Assembly: GCA_963677815.1 (NCBI GenBank)
Contig: OY782499.1
Span: 248,001-312,000 of the forward strand
Origin: JAEKNW01 sp963677815
GTDB lineage: Bacteria; Cloacimonadota; Cloacimonadia; Cloacimonadales; JAFGVF01
Length of the DNA stretch: 64,000 bases
Reading direction: 5' to 3'
The stretch's first letter is position 1, and every line of letters begins with the position of its first letter. A program made the position numbers and the translations under genes. Below the pieces are notes generated by a model, which did not search any database, was not told the DNA's origin, and worked only from the letters and a program-made list of their open reading frames with translations. Positions 40,202-49,415 of this stretch are shown here, piece by piece.

Positions 40202-42339
40202 TGAGAAATGCAGGAATGGATTTTGATGAAATAAAGAAAAATATACTTGATAGAAGACTTATTGCTAATCTACTTAATTATCTTAAACCATATTTATGGA
40301 TGGTAATTTTATCTCTCTTTGTTTTATTCTTTATAGCAGGAATTGAATTGGTTATTCCTCTAATTACAAAGACGGCCTTGGATGATTTTATCATTCCTAA
40401 TAAGCAAATATATACTACTAACTCACAAGAGGATATAGAAAACCTAGAAGAAATTCTTACAAAAGATAGTTACTTTATATCAACTTATAACGGTACTACT
40501 TCACTTATTATTGATAGTCAAGAAGTAAAGAAAGTAACAAAGCTTTATCCAGAGAAAATGCCAAGTTACAAGATTGATGAAGAATTATATTATGTAATTC
40601 CTTATAATACTAGAAATAATCAAATTATAAAAGACAATAATCTTGAGAATCAGCTTAAAGAAATCTCAGAAGAATACCTTGCTCTGCCTTATACAGCAGT
40701 AAAGAATTTATCTGCAACAGATATTCTTAATCTTAATAAAGAAATAGATTATAAGCTGTTTGGTAAAAGATCAAGTGTCATTAATTTCTGGATATTAGGA
40801 ATTATCTATTTAGTCTTTATCACTTTTAGATTTGTTTTCCAGTTCTTGCAGACTTATATGACTCGTTACTTCTCACAACATGCTATGAATGATTTAAGGA
40901 CTGATTTATATCGTCATTTACAAAAGATGCCTACCTCTTTCTTCGATAAGAACCCTGTTGGAAGATTGGTAACAAGAGTTACTAATGATATTCGTTCTAT
41001 CGATGAGATGCTAGCCGCAGGTGTTATTACAATCGTTCAAGATGTTATCATGATTATAATTATTATTACTATTATGCTAAGCTTAAACTGGAAGCTAGCC
41101 TTAGTTAGTTTCATTACTATACCATTTGTGATTATCCTTATTAATATCTTTAAGACAAAGACTCGTAAAATATATCGTGTTGTTAGAAAGAAATTAGCTG
41201 CTTTAAATGCTACTCTAGCAGAACACATGTCTGGTGTTAAAATAATCAATCTTTTTAATCAAAGAGAGATTAAATTGGCTTACTTTGATAAACTTAATGA
41301 GGAGTATTTTGAAACTAACTATTCACAATTAAAGCTTTTTGCTTTCTTTAGACCTATTATTCATGTCATGTCCCAAATATCAGTTGCCTTAATTCTCTGG
41401 TATGGTGGTGGACAAATCCTTGATGGTGTTATCACTATTGGTACTTTCACAGCCTTTACCTTCTATGTCACTAGACTTTTCCAGCCTATTAATGATTTTA
41501 GTGAGAAGTTTAATATCTTGCAAGGTGCAATGGCTGGAGCTGAAAGAATCTTTGATTTAATGGAAGATGATATTGATGATTATAGAGAAGAACTAACAGT
41601 TGACAAGATTTTCGATGGTAAGATTGAATTTAAAAATGTCTGGTTAGCTTACAATCCTGATGAATGGGTTTTAAGAAACGTATCTTTTACTATTAATCCT
41701 GGAGAGAAAGTAGCTTTAGTTGGACATACTGGTTCAGGAAAAACATCAATAGTTAACTTAATTTTGGGTATGTATCCTTATCAAAAAGGTCAAATACTAA
41801 TCGATGGTAAAGATTTATCTTCTTATTCTTCGCATGATATCAGACAGAATATAGGTATTGTCCAACAAGATGTCTTCTTATTCTCTGGCACTATCAAAGA
41901 TAATATTCTCCTTAATAATGAGAAGTTAGATGATAACAGAATGGTGGAAGTTGCTAAACATGTTAATGTTCATAGCTTTATTGAACAATTACCTGGTAAA
42001 TACTATGAACCTGTAATGGAAAGAGGTTCTACTTTCTCTGTTGGGCAAAGACAATTAATAGCCTTTGCTAGAGTCTTAGCTTATGACCCATCGATTTTCA
42101 TTCTAGATGAAGCAACATCCAATATTGATACTGAAACAGAAATATTAATTCAAGATGCCTTAGAGAAAATTATGGAGAACAGAACATCGATAATTATTGC
42201 TCATAGACTTTCAACTATTCAGCATTCAGATAGAATCATTGTTCTTCATAAAGGGAAGATTATTGAAGAAGGAAATCACCAAGAATTATTACGTAAAGAA
42301 GGTTTATATTACGATTTATACAGACTTCAATATAGTTAA
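40201..42339 (+). CDS. ABC exporter, subunit 2 (active-site half) with extracytoplasmic insertion
   Basis: The 712 residues are longer than usual because about 120 hydrophilic residues (about 65-190) lie between helices 1 and 2, on the outer face. The ATPase domain has Walker A GHTGSGKTS near 508, a non-canonical signature FSVGQRQ near 611 and a canonical Walker B ILDEATS with Glu near 635. With subunit 1 this gives one working site (Glu here, LSGGQ there) and one dead site. BmrD of the BmrCD exporter has an insertion at the same place. The overlap with subunit 1 supports a heterodimer. Confidence 0.94.
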   Translation: MRNAGMDFDEIKKNILDRRLIANLLNYLKPYLWMVILSLFVLFFIAGIELVIPLITKTALDDFIIPNKQIYTTNSQEDIENLEEILTKDSYFISTYNGTTSLIIDSQEVKKVTKLYPEKMPSYKIDEELYYVIPYNTRNNQIIKDNNLENQLKEISEEYLALPYTAVKNLSATDILNLNKEIDYKLFGKRSSVINFWILGIIYLVFITFRFVFQFLQTYMTRYFSQHAMNDLRTDLYRHLQKMPTSFFDKNPVGRLVTRVTNDIRSIDEMLAAGVITIVQDVIMIIIIITIMLSLNWKLALVSFITIPFVIILINIFKTKTRKIYRVVRKKLAALNATLAEHMSGVKIINLFNQREIKLAYFDKLNEEYFETNYSQLKLFAFFRPIIHVMSQISVALILWYGGGQILDGVITIGTFTAFTFYVTRLFQPINDFSEKFNILQGAMAGAERIFDLMEDDIDDYREELTVDKIFDGKIEFKNVWLAYNPDEWVLRNVSFTINPGEKVALVGHTGSGKTSIVNLILGMYPYQKGQILIDGKDLSSYSSHDIRQNIGIVQQDVFLFSGTIKDNILLNNEKLDDNRMVEVAKHVNVHSFIEQLPGKYYEPVMERGSTFSVGQRQLIAFARVLAYDPSIFILDEATSNIDTETEILIQDALEKIMENRTSIIIAHRLSTIQHSDRIIVLHKGKIIEEGNHQELLRKEGLYYDLYRLQYS

Positions 42340-42419
42340 ATTAAAGTGCAATTCAGCAACAGTATAAAGTAACTTAGGCTTTTAATTATGTAGAAATTCA
42401 AAAAAAACTTAAAAAATGT

Positions 42420-42447
42420 TTGACATTTACTTAAAAGCTTGTAACTT
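42420..42447 (+). promoter_or_regulatory. Possible promoter of the 909-residue secreted protein gene
   Basis: TTGACA (42420-42425), a 16-base spacer and TAACTT (42442-42447), 40 bases before the ATG. Confidence 0.4.
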
Positions 42448-42487
42448 GCCTTATAGATAATAACAATATAAATTTCTGGGAGGAAAT

Positions 42488-45217
42488 ATGAAAAAGAACT
42501 TGTTATTTGTACTTGCTTTACTTTTAGTAGTTAGTACATCTTTTGCTAACTCTTTTAGAGTTACAGAAATGAGTAACACACAAAATTCAAGAGAAGACCG
42601 TTTTGAACAAATCTCTTGGATTGATGATTTTGAAGGTGATAACAACTGGACTATAGTTGATGAAACAGCAGCACCTCAAGCTTGGCACGTTCACAATGAA
42701 GGCGGAACTTATGGTGACGTTTGGTGGATGGGTGGCGACAATGGTGGCTACATCGACAATCTTTATTTAGTATTAGACACACCAGCTATCGCAGTTTCTG
42801 CTGGTAACTCAACTTTATCATTTGACTTAAATTATAATGTTGAAGCTCCTGGTGGAACTGGTGATTATAATGGTTGGGATGGTATTAACATTCGTGTTTC
42901 TACAGACCAAGAAACTTGGACTGTTCTTAACGGAACACCTGCTTACAATGCTTCTTCTATGTATTCATTTGGTGAAATCCACGGTGAAGGCGTAGATGTT
43001 CCTGGTTGGGGTGGTTCATCAAACGGTTGGACTACTGCTTCTTTTGATCTTTCAGCTTATGAAGGTCAAACAGTTTATGTAAGATTTGCATTTGCTTCTG
43101 ATGGTGCTTATAACACTGGCGATGATGAAGACATGTTCGGTGTTAAAATTGATAATATCGCATTAGGTTCATTCACTAACGATGGTTCTGAAGGTGCTAT
43201 GGTTGCTTCTAGTCTTGTTCCTCTTGGTGGAAACAACTGGAACTTAGCTGAAGTAACAAATGCTTTCTCAGGTACTCACGTTTACCAACTTCAAAACGAT
43301 GCAGGTTCTTATGATCCTAACCTTTTAAATGCTATCGTTTCTCCACTTATCACACTTCCTGCTGATGGTGAAATTGTAGCTACATTTGAAATAATGGGTT
43401 TGTTTGTTGATAATGGTTCAACTGTTCCTCAATCTGACTATTGGGGATATGAAATCCAACTTGATGGTACAAATACCTGGATTCCTATGTCAAACCCTTA
43501 TCAAGATCCAAACGGTAACAATTATGTTTACACTGATGCCCCTGATGTTTGGATGCCCGTTCATGATGCATATAGTTTAGATGCTAGACTTGATGATTAC
43601 GCTGGTGAAGATGTAAGATTCAAAATTTATTTCCGTTCAGATGATGATACTCCTGATGGAACTGGTATCATGGTTGATGACTTCAGAGTAACAACAGAAG
43701 TTTATCTTGCTGAAGTTTATGGCTTACAAGCTGAAGCTATGGGCGAAGAAGTTCAATTAGATTGGGAAGCTCCTCTACAAATGGCTGAAACAGATTTTAC
43801 ATGGACAAATGGTACTTTCACATCAGTTATTAGTGATGGTCAACCTTATGCTATTCTTGTAGAAAATAATGATTCTTATGACAAACCACTTTCAAAAATC
43901 AGTTTCTCTATGTATTCTTTTGGTGATGCAATTACTGGTTCAGCTTCTGTTATGGCATGGTCAAACAATGCTGGCTTACCTGGTGATGTTTTAGCTACTG
44001 TTACTGGCGTAACAGGTATGGTTGGTCAACAATGGATGGAAGTTGATGTTACAGCTGAAAATGTTGTAGTACCTGCTAACGGTTCTATCTTTGTTGGTGT
44101 TGGTGATTTTGACACAGTTGACCAAGGTTTACTTGCAGAAGGTACATCTGTTGAAGAAGGTTCATTTGCATTTGTTCAAGGAACTTGGGCACCAATTAGT
44201 GAAGTTTATACTCAAAATGATGGTTTGACTAATATTGCTGTTAAAGCTACTATTATGGAAAATGATTCTAGTATTCCTTCAGCTGATAGTTACAAAGTTT
44301 ACCACTCAGAAGATGGTAACAACTTTACTTTTGTAGCTGATGTAACAGAAACAGAATATCTTCATACTGCTCCAACTCTTGGAACACTTAACTACTATAA
44401 AGTTACATCAATCTTTGGTGAAAATGAATCTCAAGGTGTTACAACTACTGTATTCTTATTACCTGGTGGACTTACAGAAGTTATGAATGATGATGGAACA
44501 GCTGAAGAAGGTGCAAGTGCTAGTGTTAGTAACTTAATGGGTACTAAATTCATGCACACACACCAAGCTACTTTACAGTACATCAAATTCTATATCGAAA
44601 CTATGAACTCTGCTAACATGTTATATAGAGTTTATAGTGCTGAAAATGGAATGCCTAATGAAAACCTTGCTACAGCAGTTATCCAAAATGCTGACTTAGT
44701 TCAAGGTTGGAATACAATCGAATTACAAAACGAATTTGTTTTTGAAAACGGTGAATTCTATATCACATTCGTTAATGTTAATAATGCACCTGTTATTGGT
44801 TTAGACACAAATAATGATGGTAACTATTACCTATCTACTGACCAAGGTGCAAACTGGGATGTTCAAGCTGCTGGTAACTTAATGGTTAGAGCATTAGTTG
44901 TTAACGGCCCTGTTGATAACTATAACGAAGAAATTGCTCCTGTACTTTCTAATGTAGCTAACTATCCTAACCCATTCAATCCTGAAACTACTATCAGATT
45001 CAACATGTCAAAAGCTGGAAAAGCTAATGTTTCAGTTTATAACCTTAAAGGTCAGTTAGTTAAAACTATCCTTAATGGTGATGTTCCTGCTGGTAATAAA
45101 GAAATCGTTTGGAATGGTACTGATACTCAAAACAATAGCGTTGCTTCAGGTGTTTACTTCTTTAGAGTAAAAACAGAAAAGCAAACTATCAATAGAAAAA
45201 TGGTTCTTCAAAAATAA
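42488..45217 (+). CDS. Secreted multidomain protein with FlgD-like C-terminal sorting domain
   Basis: GGAGG precedes the ATG. The signal peptide is MKKNLLFVLALLLVVSTSFA. Two MAM-like jelly-roll domains follow (about 45-230 and 235-405; WIDDFEGDNNW, SFDLNYNVE, VKIDNIALG). A fibronectin type III domain starts at 410 (VYGLQAEAMGEEVQLDWEAP), is interrupted by a 170-residue beta-sandwich, and resumes at about 603 (SYKVYHSEDGNNF). Another sandwich spans 665-810. The last 85 residues are the sorting domain (NYPNPFNPETTI, YNLKGQLVKTIL, GVYFFRVKT). No enzyme motif is seen. The gene is a single unit with its own terminator, probably a surface adhesin or layer protein. The codon choice is unusually even and T-ending, which may reflect high expression. 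Confidence 0.88.
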   Translation: MKKNLLFVLALLLVVSTSFANSFRVTEMSNTQNSREDRFEQISWIDDFEGDNNWTIVDETAAPQAWHVHNEGGTYGDVWWMGGDNGGYIDNLYLVLDTPAIAVSAGNSTLSFDLNYNVEAPGGTGDYNGWDGINIRVSTDQETWTVLNGTPAYNASSMYSFGEIHGEGVDVPGWGGSSNGWTTASFDLSAYEGQTVYVRFAFASDGAYNTGDDEDMFGVKIDNIALGSFTNDGSEGAMVASSLVPLGGNNWNLAEVTNAFSGTHVYQLQNDAGSYDPNLLNAIVSPLITLPADGEIVATFEIMGLFVDNGSTVPQSDYWGYEIQLDGTNTWIPMSNPYQDPNGNNYVYTDAPDVWMPVHDAYSLDARLDDYAGEDVRFKIYFRSDDDTPDGTGIMVDDFRVTTEVYLAEVYGLQAEAMGEEVQLDWEAPLQMAETDFTWTNGTFTSVISDGQPYAILVENNDSYDKPLSKISFSMYSFGDAITGSASVMAWSNNAGLPGDVLATVTGVTGMVGQQWMEVDVTAENVVVPANGSIFVGVGDFDTVDQGLLAEGTSVEEGSFAFVQGTWAPISEVYTQNDGLTNIAVKATIMENDSSIPSADSYKVYHSEDGNNFTFVADVTETEYLHTAPTLGTLNYYKVTSIFGENESQGVTTTVFLLPGGLTEVMNDDGTAEEGASASVSNLMGTKFMHTHQATLQYIKFYIETMNSANMLYRVYSAENGMPNENLATAVIQNADLVQGWNTIELQNEFVFENGEFYITFVNVNNAPVIGLDTNNDGNYYLSTDQGANWDVQAAGNLMVRALVVNGPVDNYNEEIAPVLSNVANYPNPFNPETTIRFNMSKAGKANVSVYNLKGQLVKTILNGDVPAGNKEIVWNGTDTQNNSVASGVYFFRVKTEKQTINRKMVLQK

Positions 45218-45238
45218 GAAGATACTTTAAATAACTTA

Positions 45239-45265
45239 AAGAGGCTGAGAAATCAGCCTCTTTTT
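45239..45265 (+). terminator. Terminator after the 909-residue protein gene
   Basis: AAGAGGCTGA (45239-45248) pairs with TCAGCCTCTT (45253-45262) around GAAA, followed by T bases. Confidence 0.92.
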
Positions 45266-45270
45266 ATTAA

Positions 45271-45385
45271 CTGGGAACTCGGGCATCCCTGCCCGAACCA
45301 CACACAATGTGTGTGGATAACCTTATAAGTCCAGCATATTATGCTGGACGCGGGCAGGGATGCCCGCATTCCCAGTTATTTATCC
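45271..45385. repeat. Multi-hairpin repeat bounded by CTGGGAA/TTCCCAG
   Basis: Inside the bounding 7-bp inverted pair (45271-45277 with 45369-45375) lie four hairpins in a row: CGGGCATCCCTGCCCG, CCACACACAATGTGTGTGG, GTCCAGCATATTATGCTGGAC and GCGGGCAGGGATGCCCGC. The last two and the trailing ATTCCCAGTTA match the cluster at 24146-24191. Confidence 0.8.
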
Positions 45386-45434
45386 TTATTCCCAGTTATT
45401 TATAATACAAGTTATCCCTTGTGAAAAAAATAAC

Positions 45435-45467
45435 AGCAAAAAAGAGGTGCTAATTTAGCACCTCTTT
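45435..45467 (-). terminator. Terminator of the frr end of the translation cluster
   Basis: AAAGAGGTGCTA (45441-45452) pairs with TAGCACCTCTTT (45456-45467); on the minus strand the stem runs into six T bases. Confidence 0.88.
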
Positions 45468-45490
45468 AATATATGATTAGATATCAAGAA

Positions 45491-46045
45491 CTACACGTTC
45501 AAAACATCTTTTTCTTTATTAACGATAGTTTGATCAATTTCTTTGATCCATTTATCTGTTTTTTCTTGAATATCTTTAAGAAGTTTTGCTTCATCATCTT
45601 CAGAGATTTCAGAATTTTTCTTCATCTTTTTAGCTTGTTCATTAGCATCTCTTCTCACATTACGAACAGCAATTTTAGCATCTTCTCCTAATTTTTTAAC
45701 CTGTTTAACAATCTCTTTTCTCTTATCTTCAGTTAGAGCTTGGAAGGGTAATCTAATTACGCTACCATCATTATCAGGTGTAACGCCGATATTGGCAGCT
45801 AGAATAGCTTTTTCAACTTCTGCTAGTATTGTTTTATCCCAAGGTTGAATCACGATTGTACGAGCTTCTGGGACAGTTATATTGCCAAGTTGCTTTATAG
45901 GCGTAGGAGTACCATAGTAGTCTATTTTAATATCATCTAAAACTGCAGGTGAAGCCTTACCAGTTCTGAGTTTACTAAAATTTCTACCAAGGGCATCAAG
46001 AGCTAACTTCATATTTTCTTCAACATTTTTCAATAATACTTGCAT
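45491..46045 (-). CDS. frr: Ribosome recycling factor
   Basis: With EF-G, it splits the ribosome after termination. The roughly 184 residues match the family: LGRNFSKLRTGKASPAVLD, the hinge and beta domain with YYGTPTPIKQLGNITVPEAR, then DGSVIRLPFQALTEDKRKE and VRRDANEQAKK. Two ATG codons are adjacent (46048 and 46045). I choose the second because AGAGG lies five bases before it and only two before the first. It is the last gene of the translation cluster, 13-16 bases after pyrH. Confidence 0.97.
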   Translation of the reverse strand: MQVLLKNVEENMKLALDALGRNFSKLRTGKASPAVLDDIKIDYYGTPTPIKQLGNITVPEARTIVIQPWDKTILAEVEKAILAANIGVTPDNDGSVIRLPFQALTEDKRKEIVKQVKKLGEDAKIAVRNVRRDANEQAKKMKKNSEISEDDEAKLLKDIQEKTDKWIKEIDQTIVNKEKDVLNV

Positions 46046-46061
46046 CATGACCTCTCAATCT

Positions 46062-46802
46062 TTATGAGTTACTTAAATCATTTCCAACAAAAGTGCCAAC
46101 ATTTGTATCAGCTATAGCTTTTGCTAGATTTCCCGGAACAGATAAATCAAATACTTTTACAGGAATATTATTCTCTTTTGCCAAAGCAAATGCTGTCATA
46201 TCCATAACATTAAGTTGTTTATTGATAGCATCTTCAAAGGTTATTTCAGGAATAAATTCAGCATCAGAATATTTTACCGGGTCTTTAGTGAAAACTCCAG
46301 CTACTTTAGTTCCTTTAAGAACTAAATCTGCATCTAACTCAGCTGCTCTAAGAACAACTGCTGTATCTGTGGTAAAAAATGGATTTCCAGTACCACCGCA
46401 GAGAAAAACTATCTTGCCTTCTTTCATAGATTGGATAGCTCTTGTTGGAGTATAGAATTTAGCAATCTTTTCAGCCTTGACTGCACTAAGAACTTCTGTT
46501 GAGTAATTTTTGATTTTCAAGACTTCTGCAAGGTATAAAGCATTCTGAATAGTAGCCATCATTCCAATATTATCTAATGTCACTCTATTCATTTTAGCAT
46601 TGGACCAAGTTCCACCGCGGAAGATATTTCCGCCACCAAGCACAATACCAACACTATAACCTAATCGTTTAACTTCGATAATGTCATTAGTAATACGATC
46701 AATAAGCTCTTCATCAAAACCAAATTTCTTATCTCCAGCTAGAAATTCTCCACTTAGTTTAATGATTACCCTATTAATTTTCTCGGGATGATATGGACTC
46801 AT
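46062..46802 (-). CDS. pyrH: UMP kinase
   Basis: The 246-residue amino-acid-kinase-fold enzyme phosphorylates UMP to UDP. Motifs: IIKLSGEFLAG at the start, IVLGGGNIFRG for phosphate binding, DNIGMMATIQNALYL, and FLCGGTGNPFFTTDTAVVLRA with the nucleotide-binding loop. The family normally sits in the order rpsB-tsf-pyrH-frr, as here. Confidence 0.97.
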   Translation of the reverse strand: MSPYHPEKINRVIIKLSGEFLAGDKKFGFDEELIDRITNDIIEVKRLGYSVGIVLGGGNIFRGGTWSNAKMNRVTLDNIGMMATIQNALYLAEVLKIKNYSTEVLSAVKAEKIAKFYTPTRAIQSMKEGKIVFLCGGTGNPFFTTDTAVVLRAAELDADLVLKGTKVAGVFTKDPVKYSDAEFIPEITFEDAINKQLNVMDMTAFALAKENNIPVKVFDLSVPGNLAKAIADTNVGTFVGNDLSNS

Positions 46803-46820
46803 ATTGCTAAATCCCTTGTC

Positions 46821-47411
46821 TTAGATACTATATCTTGTAAATCTAGCAACTTGGATATTTTCACCAAGTTTAAAGATAGCTTCTTTAATAACTGTATTTA
46901 CATCTTTTGAAGGGTCTTTGATGAATTCTTGGAAATAAAGAGTATTTGTTTTTCCGAATTTTTCAATTACACCATTAACGATTTTTTCAATAATCTTTTC
47001 TGGTTTTCCTTCTTGGATAGCTTTATTTTTAGCAATTTCTTTTTCGCTTTCAATTAATTGAGGATCTATGTCTTCAGGTCTGAGTGCGATAGGATCTGTA
47101 GCTGCGATTTGCATAGCAATATCTTTGCAAAGATCTTTGAAATCATCAGTATTTGCCACGAAGTCTGTTTCACAGTTAACTTCTACAAGCACACCGATTT
47201 TTCCATTTCCATGGATATAAGAATAAACTAATCCTTCTTTTGTGTCTCTATCGTTCTTTGCTTCAGCTTTAGCCATTCCTCTTTCACGAAGAAATTTTAC
47301 TGCTTGATCTACATCACCGTCAGTCTCTTTAAGAGCTTTTTTGCAATCCATCATAGCTACGCCTGTTTTTTGACGTAATTCTTTTACCATTGCTGCAGTA
47401 ATTGTTGCCAT
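46821..47411 (-). CDS. tsf: Elongation factor Ts, short form
   Basis: EF-Ts exchanges GDP for GTP on EF-Tu. The N-terminal UBA-like domain (VKELRQKTGVAMMDCKKAL) and the core with the conserved TDFVANTDDF are intact. At 196 residues this is the short form, with one core subdomain like Thermus EF-Ts, not the 283-residue E. coli type. It is separated from rpsB by a terminator-like hairpin that may lower its transcription relative to rpsB. Confidence 0.97.
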   Translation of the reverse strand: MATITAAMVKELRQKTGVAMMDCKKALKETDGDVDQAVKFLRERGMAKAEAKNDRDTKEGLVYSYIHGNGKIGVLVEVNCETDFVANTDDFKDLCKDIAMQIAATDPIALRPEDIDPQLIESEKEIAKNKAIQEGKPEKIIEKIVNGVIEKFGKTNTLYFQEFIKDPSKDVNTVIKEAIFKLGENIQVARFTRYSI

Positions 47412-47468
47412 AATTAACTCCTTTCTCTAACTTAGGTCTCTTTTAAGAGCCTAAATCTAATTTTGATT

Positions 47469-47498
47469 AAAAAAAAGTTCCCGAATAAATCGGGAACT
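47469..47498 (-). terminator. Terminator-like hairpin (attenuator) between rpsB and tsf
   Basis: On the minus strand AGTTCCCG pairs with CGGGAACT (47498-47491 with 47483-47476) and runs directly into eight or more T bases. Since tsf, pyrH and frr follow on the same strand with no clear promoter, partial read-through is likely. Confidence 0.8.
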
Positions 47499-47510
47499 AC
47501 CAATTTATTC

Positions 47511-48320
47511 TTATTCTTTATTTTCTACTTGAGTGTTAGCTTGTTCTTTTTCTTCAACTACAACTTCTTCAGTAGTAATTGCTTCTTCAACAGGCTCATT
47601 TTCTTCAGTCATTTGGCTTTCAACATTACCCTCTTTAAGAATGTTTCTACCTTCGATAACAGCATTTGCCATAATATCAGAAATTAATGAAATAGCTCTA
47701 ATAGCATCATCATTTGAAGGAATTACAAAGTCAATCTTATCAGGATCACAGTTTGTATCAACCATACCGATTAATGGAATATTAAGTTTCTTAGCTTCAT
47801 GAATAGCAATAGCTTCTTGTTTTGTATCAACAACAAAAATAGCACCAGGAACTTTTTCCATATCACGAATACCACCAAGACCAGCTTCGATCTTGTCATG
47901 CATTCTTTTCATTTTTAAAGCTTCTAATTTTGTATAATTAGCAATGCTTCCATCTTCAGTAATTTGTTCATACTGTTTCATTTTCTCGATTGATTGGCGA
48001 ATAGTTTTCATATTAGTAAGCATTCCACCATACCAACGATTATTTACATAAAATACATCTGCTCTATCAGCAGCTTCTTTTATAGCATCTACAGCCTGTT
48101 TCTTTGTTCCAACAAATAATATTTCTTCACCACGACTGGCGACATCTTTAAGGAACTGATATGCTTCGTTGATAGCATCTACAGTCTGTTTTAAATCTAA
48201 TATATGGATACCATTTCTTTTAATGAAGATATATTTCTTCATTTTTGGGTTCCATTTATGAGTCTGGTGACCAAAGTGTACACCAGCTTCAAGTAGTTGT
48301 TTCATTGTTACAACTGACAT
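47511..48320 (-). CDS. rpsB: 30S ribosomal protein S2
   Basis: The 269 residues match S2: LLEAGVHFGHQTHKWNPKM at the start, RNGIHILDLKQT, FVGTKKQA, NNRWYGGMLTN, and the closing IPLIGMVDTNCDPD and IPSNDDAIRAI. The final 45 residues are a very acidic Glu-rich tail, longer than in E. coli. AGGAG precedes the ATG. A structured leader lies upstream (48350-48421). Confidence 0.98.
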   Translation of the reverse strand: MSVVTMKQLLEAGVHFGHQTHKWNPKMKKYIFIKRNGIHILDLKQTVDAINEAYQFLKDVASRGEEILFVGTKKQAVDAIKEAADRADVFYVNNRWYGGMLTNMKTIRQSIEKMKQYEQITEDGSIANYTKLEALKMKRMHDKIEAGLGGIRDMEKVPGAIFVVDTKQEAIAIHEAKKLNIPLIGMVDTNCDPDKIDFVIPSNDDAIRAISLISDIMANAVIEGRNILKEGNVESQMTEENEPVEEAITTEEVVVEEKEQANTQVENKE

Positions 48321-48349
48321 TAAATTACTCCTCTTCTTACGGTTAATTT

Positions 48350-48421
48350 TCTGCTTAAAATCTACGCAATTCAGTCTATCGCTTCAAAAGCAATAGACAC
48401 CGCCTTGCAACTCCTAAGCAG
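48350..48421 (-). promoter_or_regulatory. Structured RNA leader before rpsB
   Basis: On the minus strand CTGCTTA (48421-48415) pairs with TAAGCAG (48356-48350), enclosing TTGC/GCAA (48408-48405 with 48369-48366) and a central hairpin of GTCTATTGCTT with AAGCGATAGAC (48398-48388 with 48384-48374, one wobble pair or mismatch). It ends about 30 bases before the rpsB start. S2 represses its own operon through the leader in E. coli; the same is inferred here. Confidence 0.55.
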
Positions 48422-48450
48422 CTTTCTTGATAATCTGTAATATATATAGA

Positions 48451-48837
48451 TTAACGTTTTGAGAACTGGAATCTTTTTCTTGCTTTTGGACGACCTGGTT
48501 TCTTTCTTTCGACCATTCTTGGGTCACGAGTAAGAAAACCATTCTTTTTAAGATCAGCTTTTAAAGATTCATCATAGATAACTAAGGCTCTTGAAACACC
48601 ATGTCTGATAGCACCAGCTTGACCTGATAATCCACCACCAATAACATTAACCTTAAGGTCAAGTTTGTCTGATAAACCAGAAACTTGTAATGGCTGTTCT
48701 ACAACCATCTCAAGAACTTCTCTTTGAAGGTAATCTTTCATAAGCTTACCATTGATAATTCTTTTTCCAGTTCCAGGGGTGATTCTAACACGTGCTACAG
48801 CATTTTTTCTTCTGCCTGTTGCGTCGAAATACTGCAT
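48451..48837 (-). CDS. rpsI: 30S ribosomal protein S9
   Basis: The 128 residues contain the S9 pattern: ATGRRKNAVARVRITPGTG at the start, VNVIGGGLSGQAGAIRHGVS in the middle, and the conserved DPRMVERKKPGRPKARKRFQ... ending in FSKR, whose last residues reach the P site. It follows rplM by 14 bases, the usual L13-S9 pair. Confidence 0.98.
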   Translation of the reverse strand: MQYFDATGRRKNAVARVRITPGTGKRIINGKLMKDYLQREVLEMVVEQPLQVSGLSDKLDLKVNVIGGGLSGQAGAIRHGVSRALVIYDESLKADLKKNGFLTRDPRMVERKKPGRPKARKRFQFSKR

Positions 48838-48851
48838 TAATTTCTCCTAAA

Positions 48852-49274
48852 CTATAAAGTCTTTGGTTGTTGAGCTGTATGAGGATGTTCTGTTCCTGCA
48901 TACACCTTCAGTTTCTTAAACATTTGTCTGCCAAGGGTATTTTTAGGTAACATACCTTTAACAGCACTTCTAATAATTTCTTCAGGTTTAGAGTCTAACA
49001 TTCTCTTGAAGCTAACTTCTCTTAAACCACTTGGATAGCCACTGAAGTTCTGATACACTTTTGAATCTGCTTTTGTACCAGTAACTCCAACTTTCTCTGC
49101 ATTAATAACAACCACATAATCACCACAATCTAAGTTTGTAGCAAAGTAAGGTTTGTTTTTTCCGCGGAGAATGGAAGCTATTTTAGTAGCAATACGACCT
49201 AAAGTTTGACCTTCAGCATCGATAACATACCAATCCCTTTGGATCTGATCCGGGGTGGGAGTTAAAGTCTTCAT
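48852..49274 (-). CDS. rplM: 50S ribosomal protein L13
   Basis: The 140 residues match L13: DWYVIDAEGQTLGRIATKIA, YVVVINAEKVGVTG, the YPSGLREVSF stretch, VKGMLPKNTLGR and VYAGTEHPHTAQQP. AAGGA precedes the ATG. It heads the leftward rplM-rpsI pair. L13 and the leader hairpin upstream could form a feedback loop, as L13 does in other bacteria. Confidence 0.98.
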   Translation of the reverse strand: MKTLTPTPDQIQRDWYVIDAEGQTLGRIATKIASILRGKNKPYFATNLDCGDYVVVINAEKVGVTGTKADSKVYQNFSGYPSGLREVSFKRMLDSKPEEIIRSAVKGMLPKNTLGRQMFKKLKVYAGTEHPHTAQQPKTL

Positions 49275-49321
49275 CCTTTCTCCTTTTCATTTTACTTATT
49301 ACTAAGTTAATTTACTTTTTT

Positions 49322-49386
49322 CTAAAGAGTTATAAATAAAACTCCTTTAGCGTAACAAAATATTTATGATAGCCTATATATGTCAA
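49322..49386 (-). promoter_or_regulatory. Promoter and leader hairpin of rplM
   Basis: On the minus strand a consensus TTGACA (49386-49381) is followed after 18 bases by TATTTT (49362-49357). Just downstream CTAAAGGAGT (49350-49341) pairs with ACTCTTTAG (49330-49322) with one bulged base. No T run follows, so the hairpin is not a terminator. Confidence 0.45.
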
Positions 49387-49415
49387 GATTTTTATTAATT
49401 ACCTTCATTCTATAC

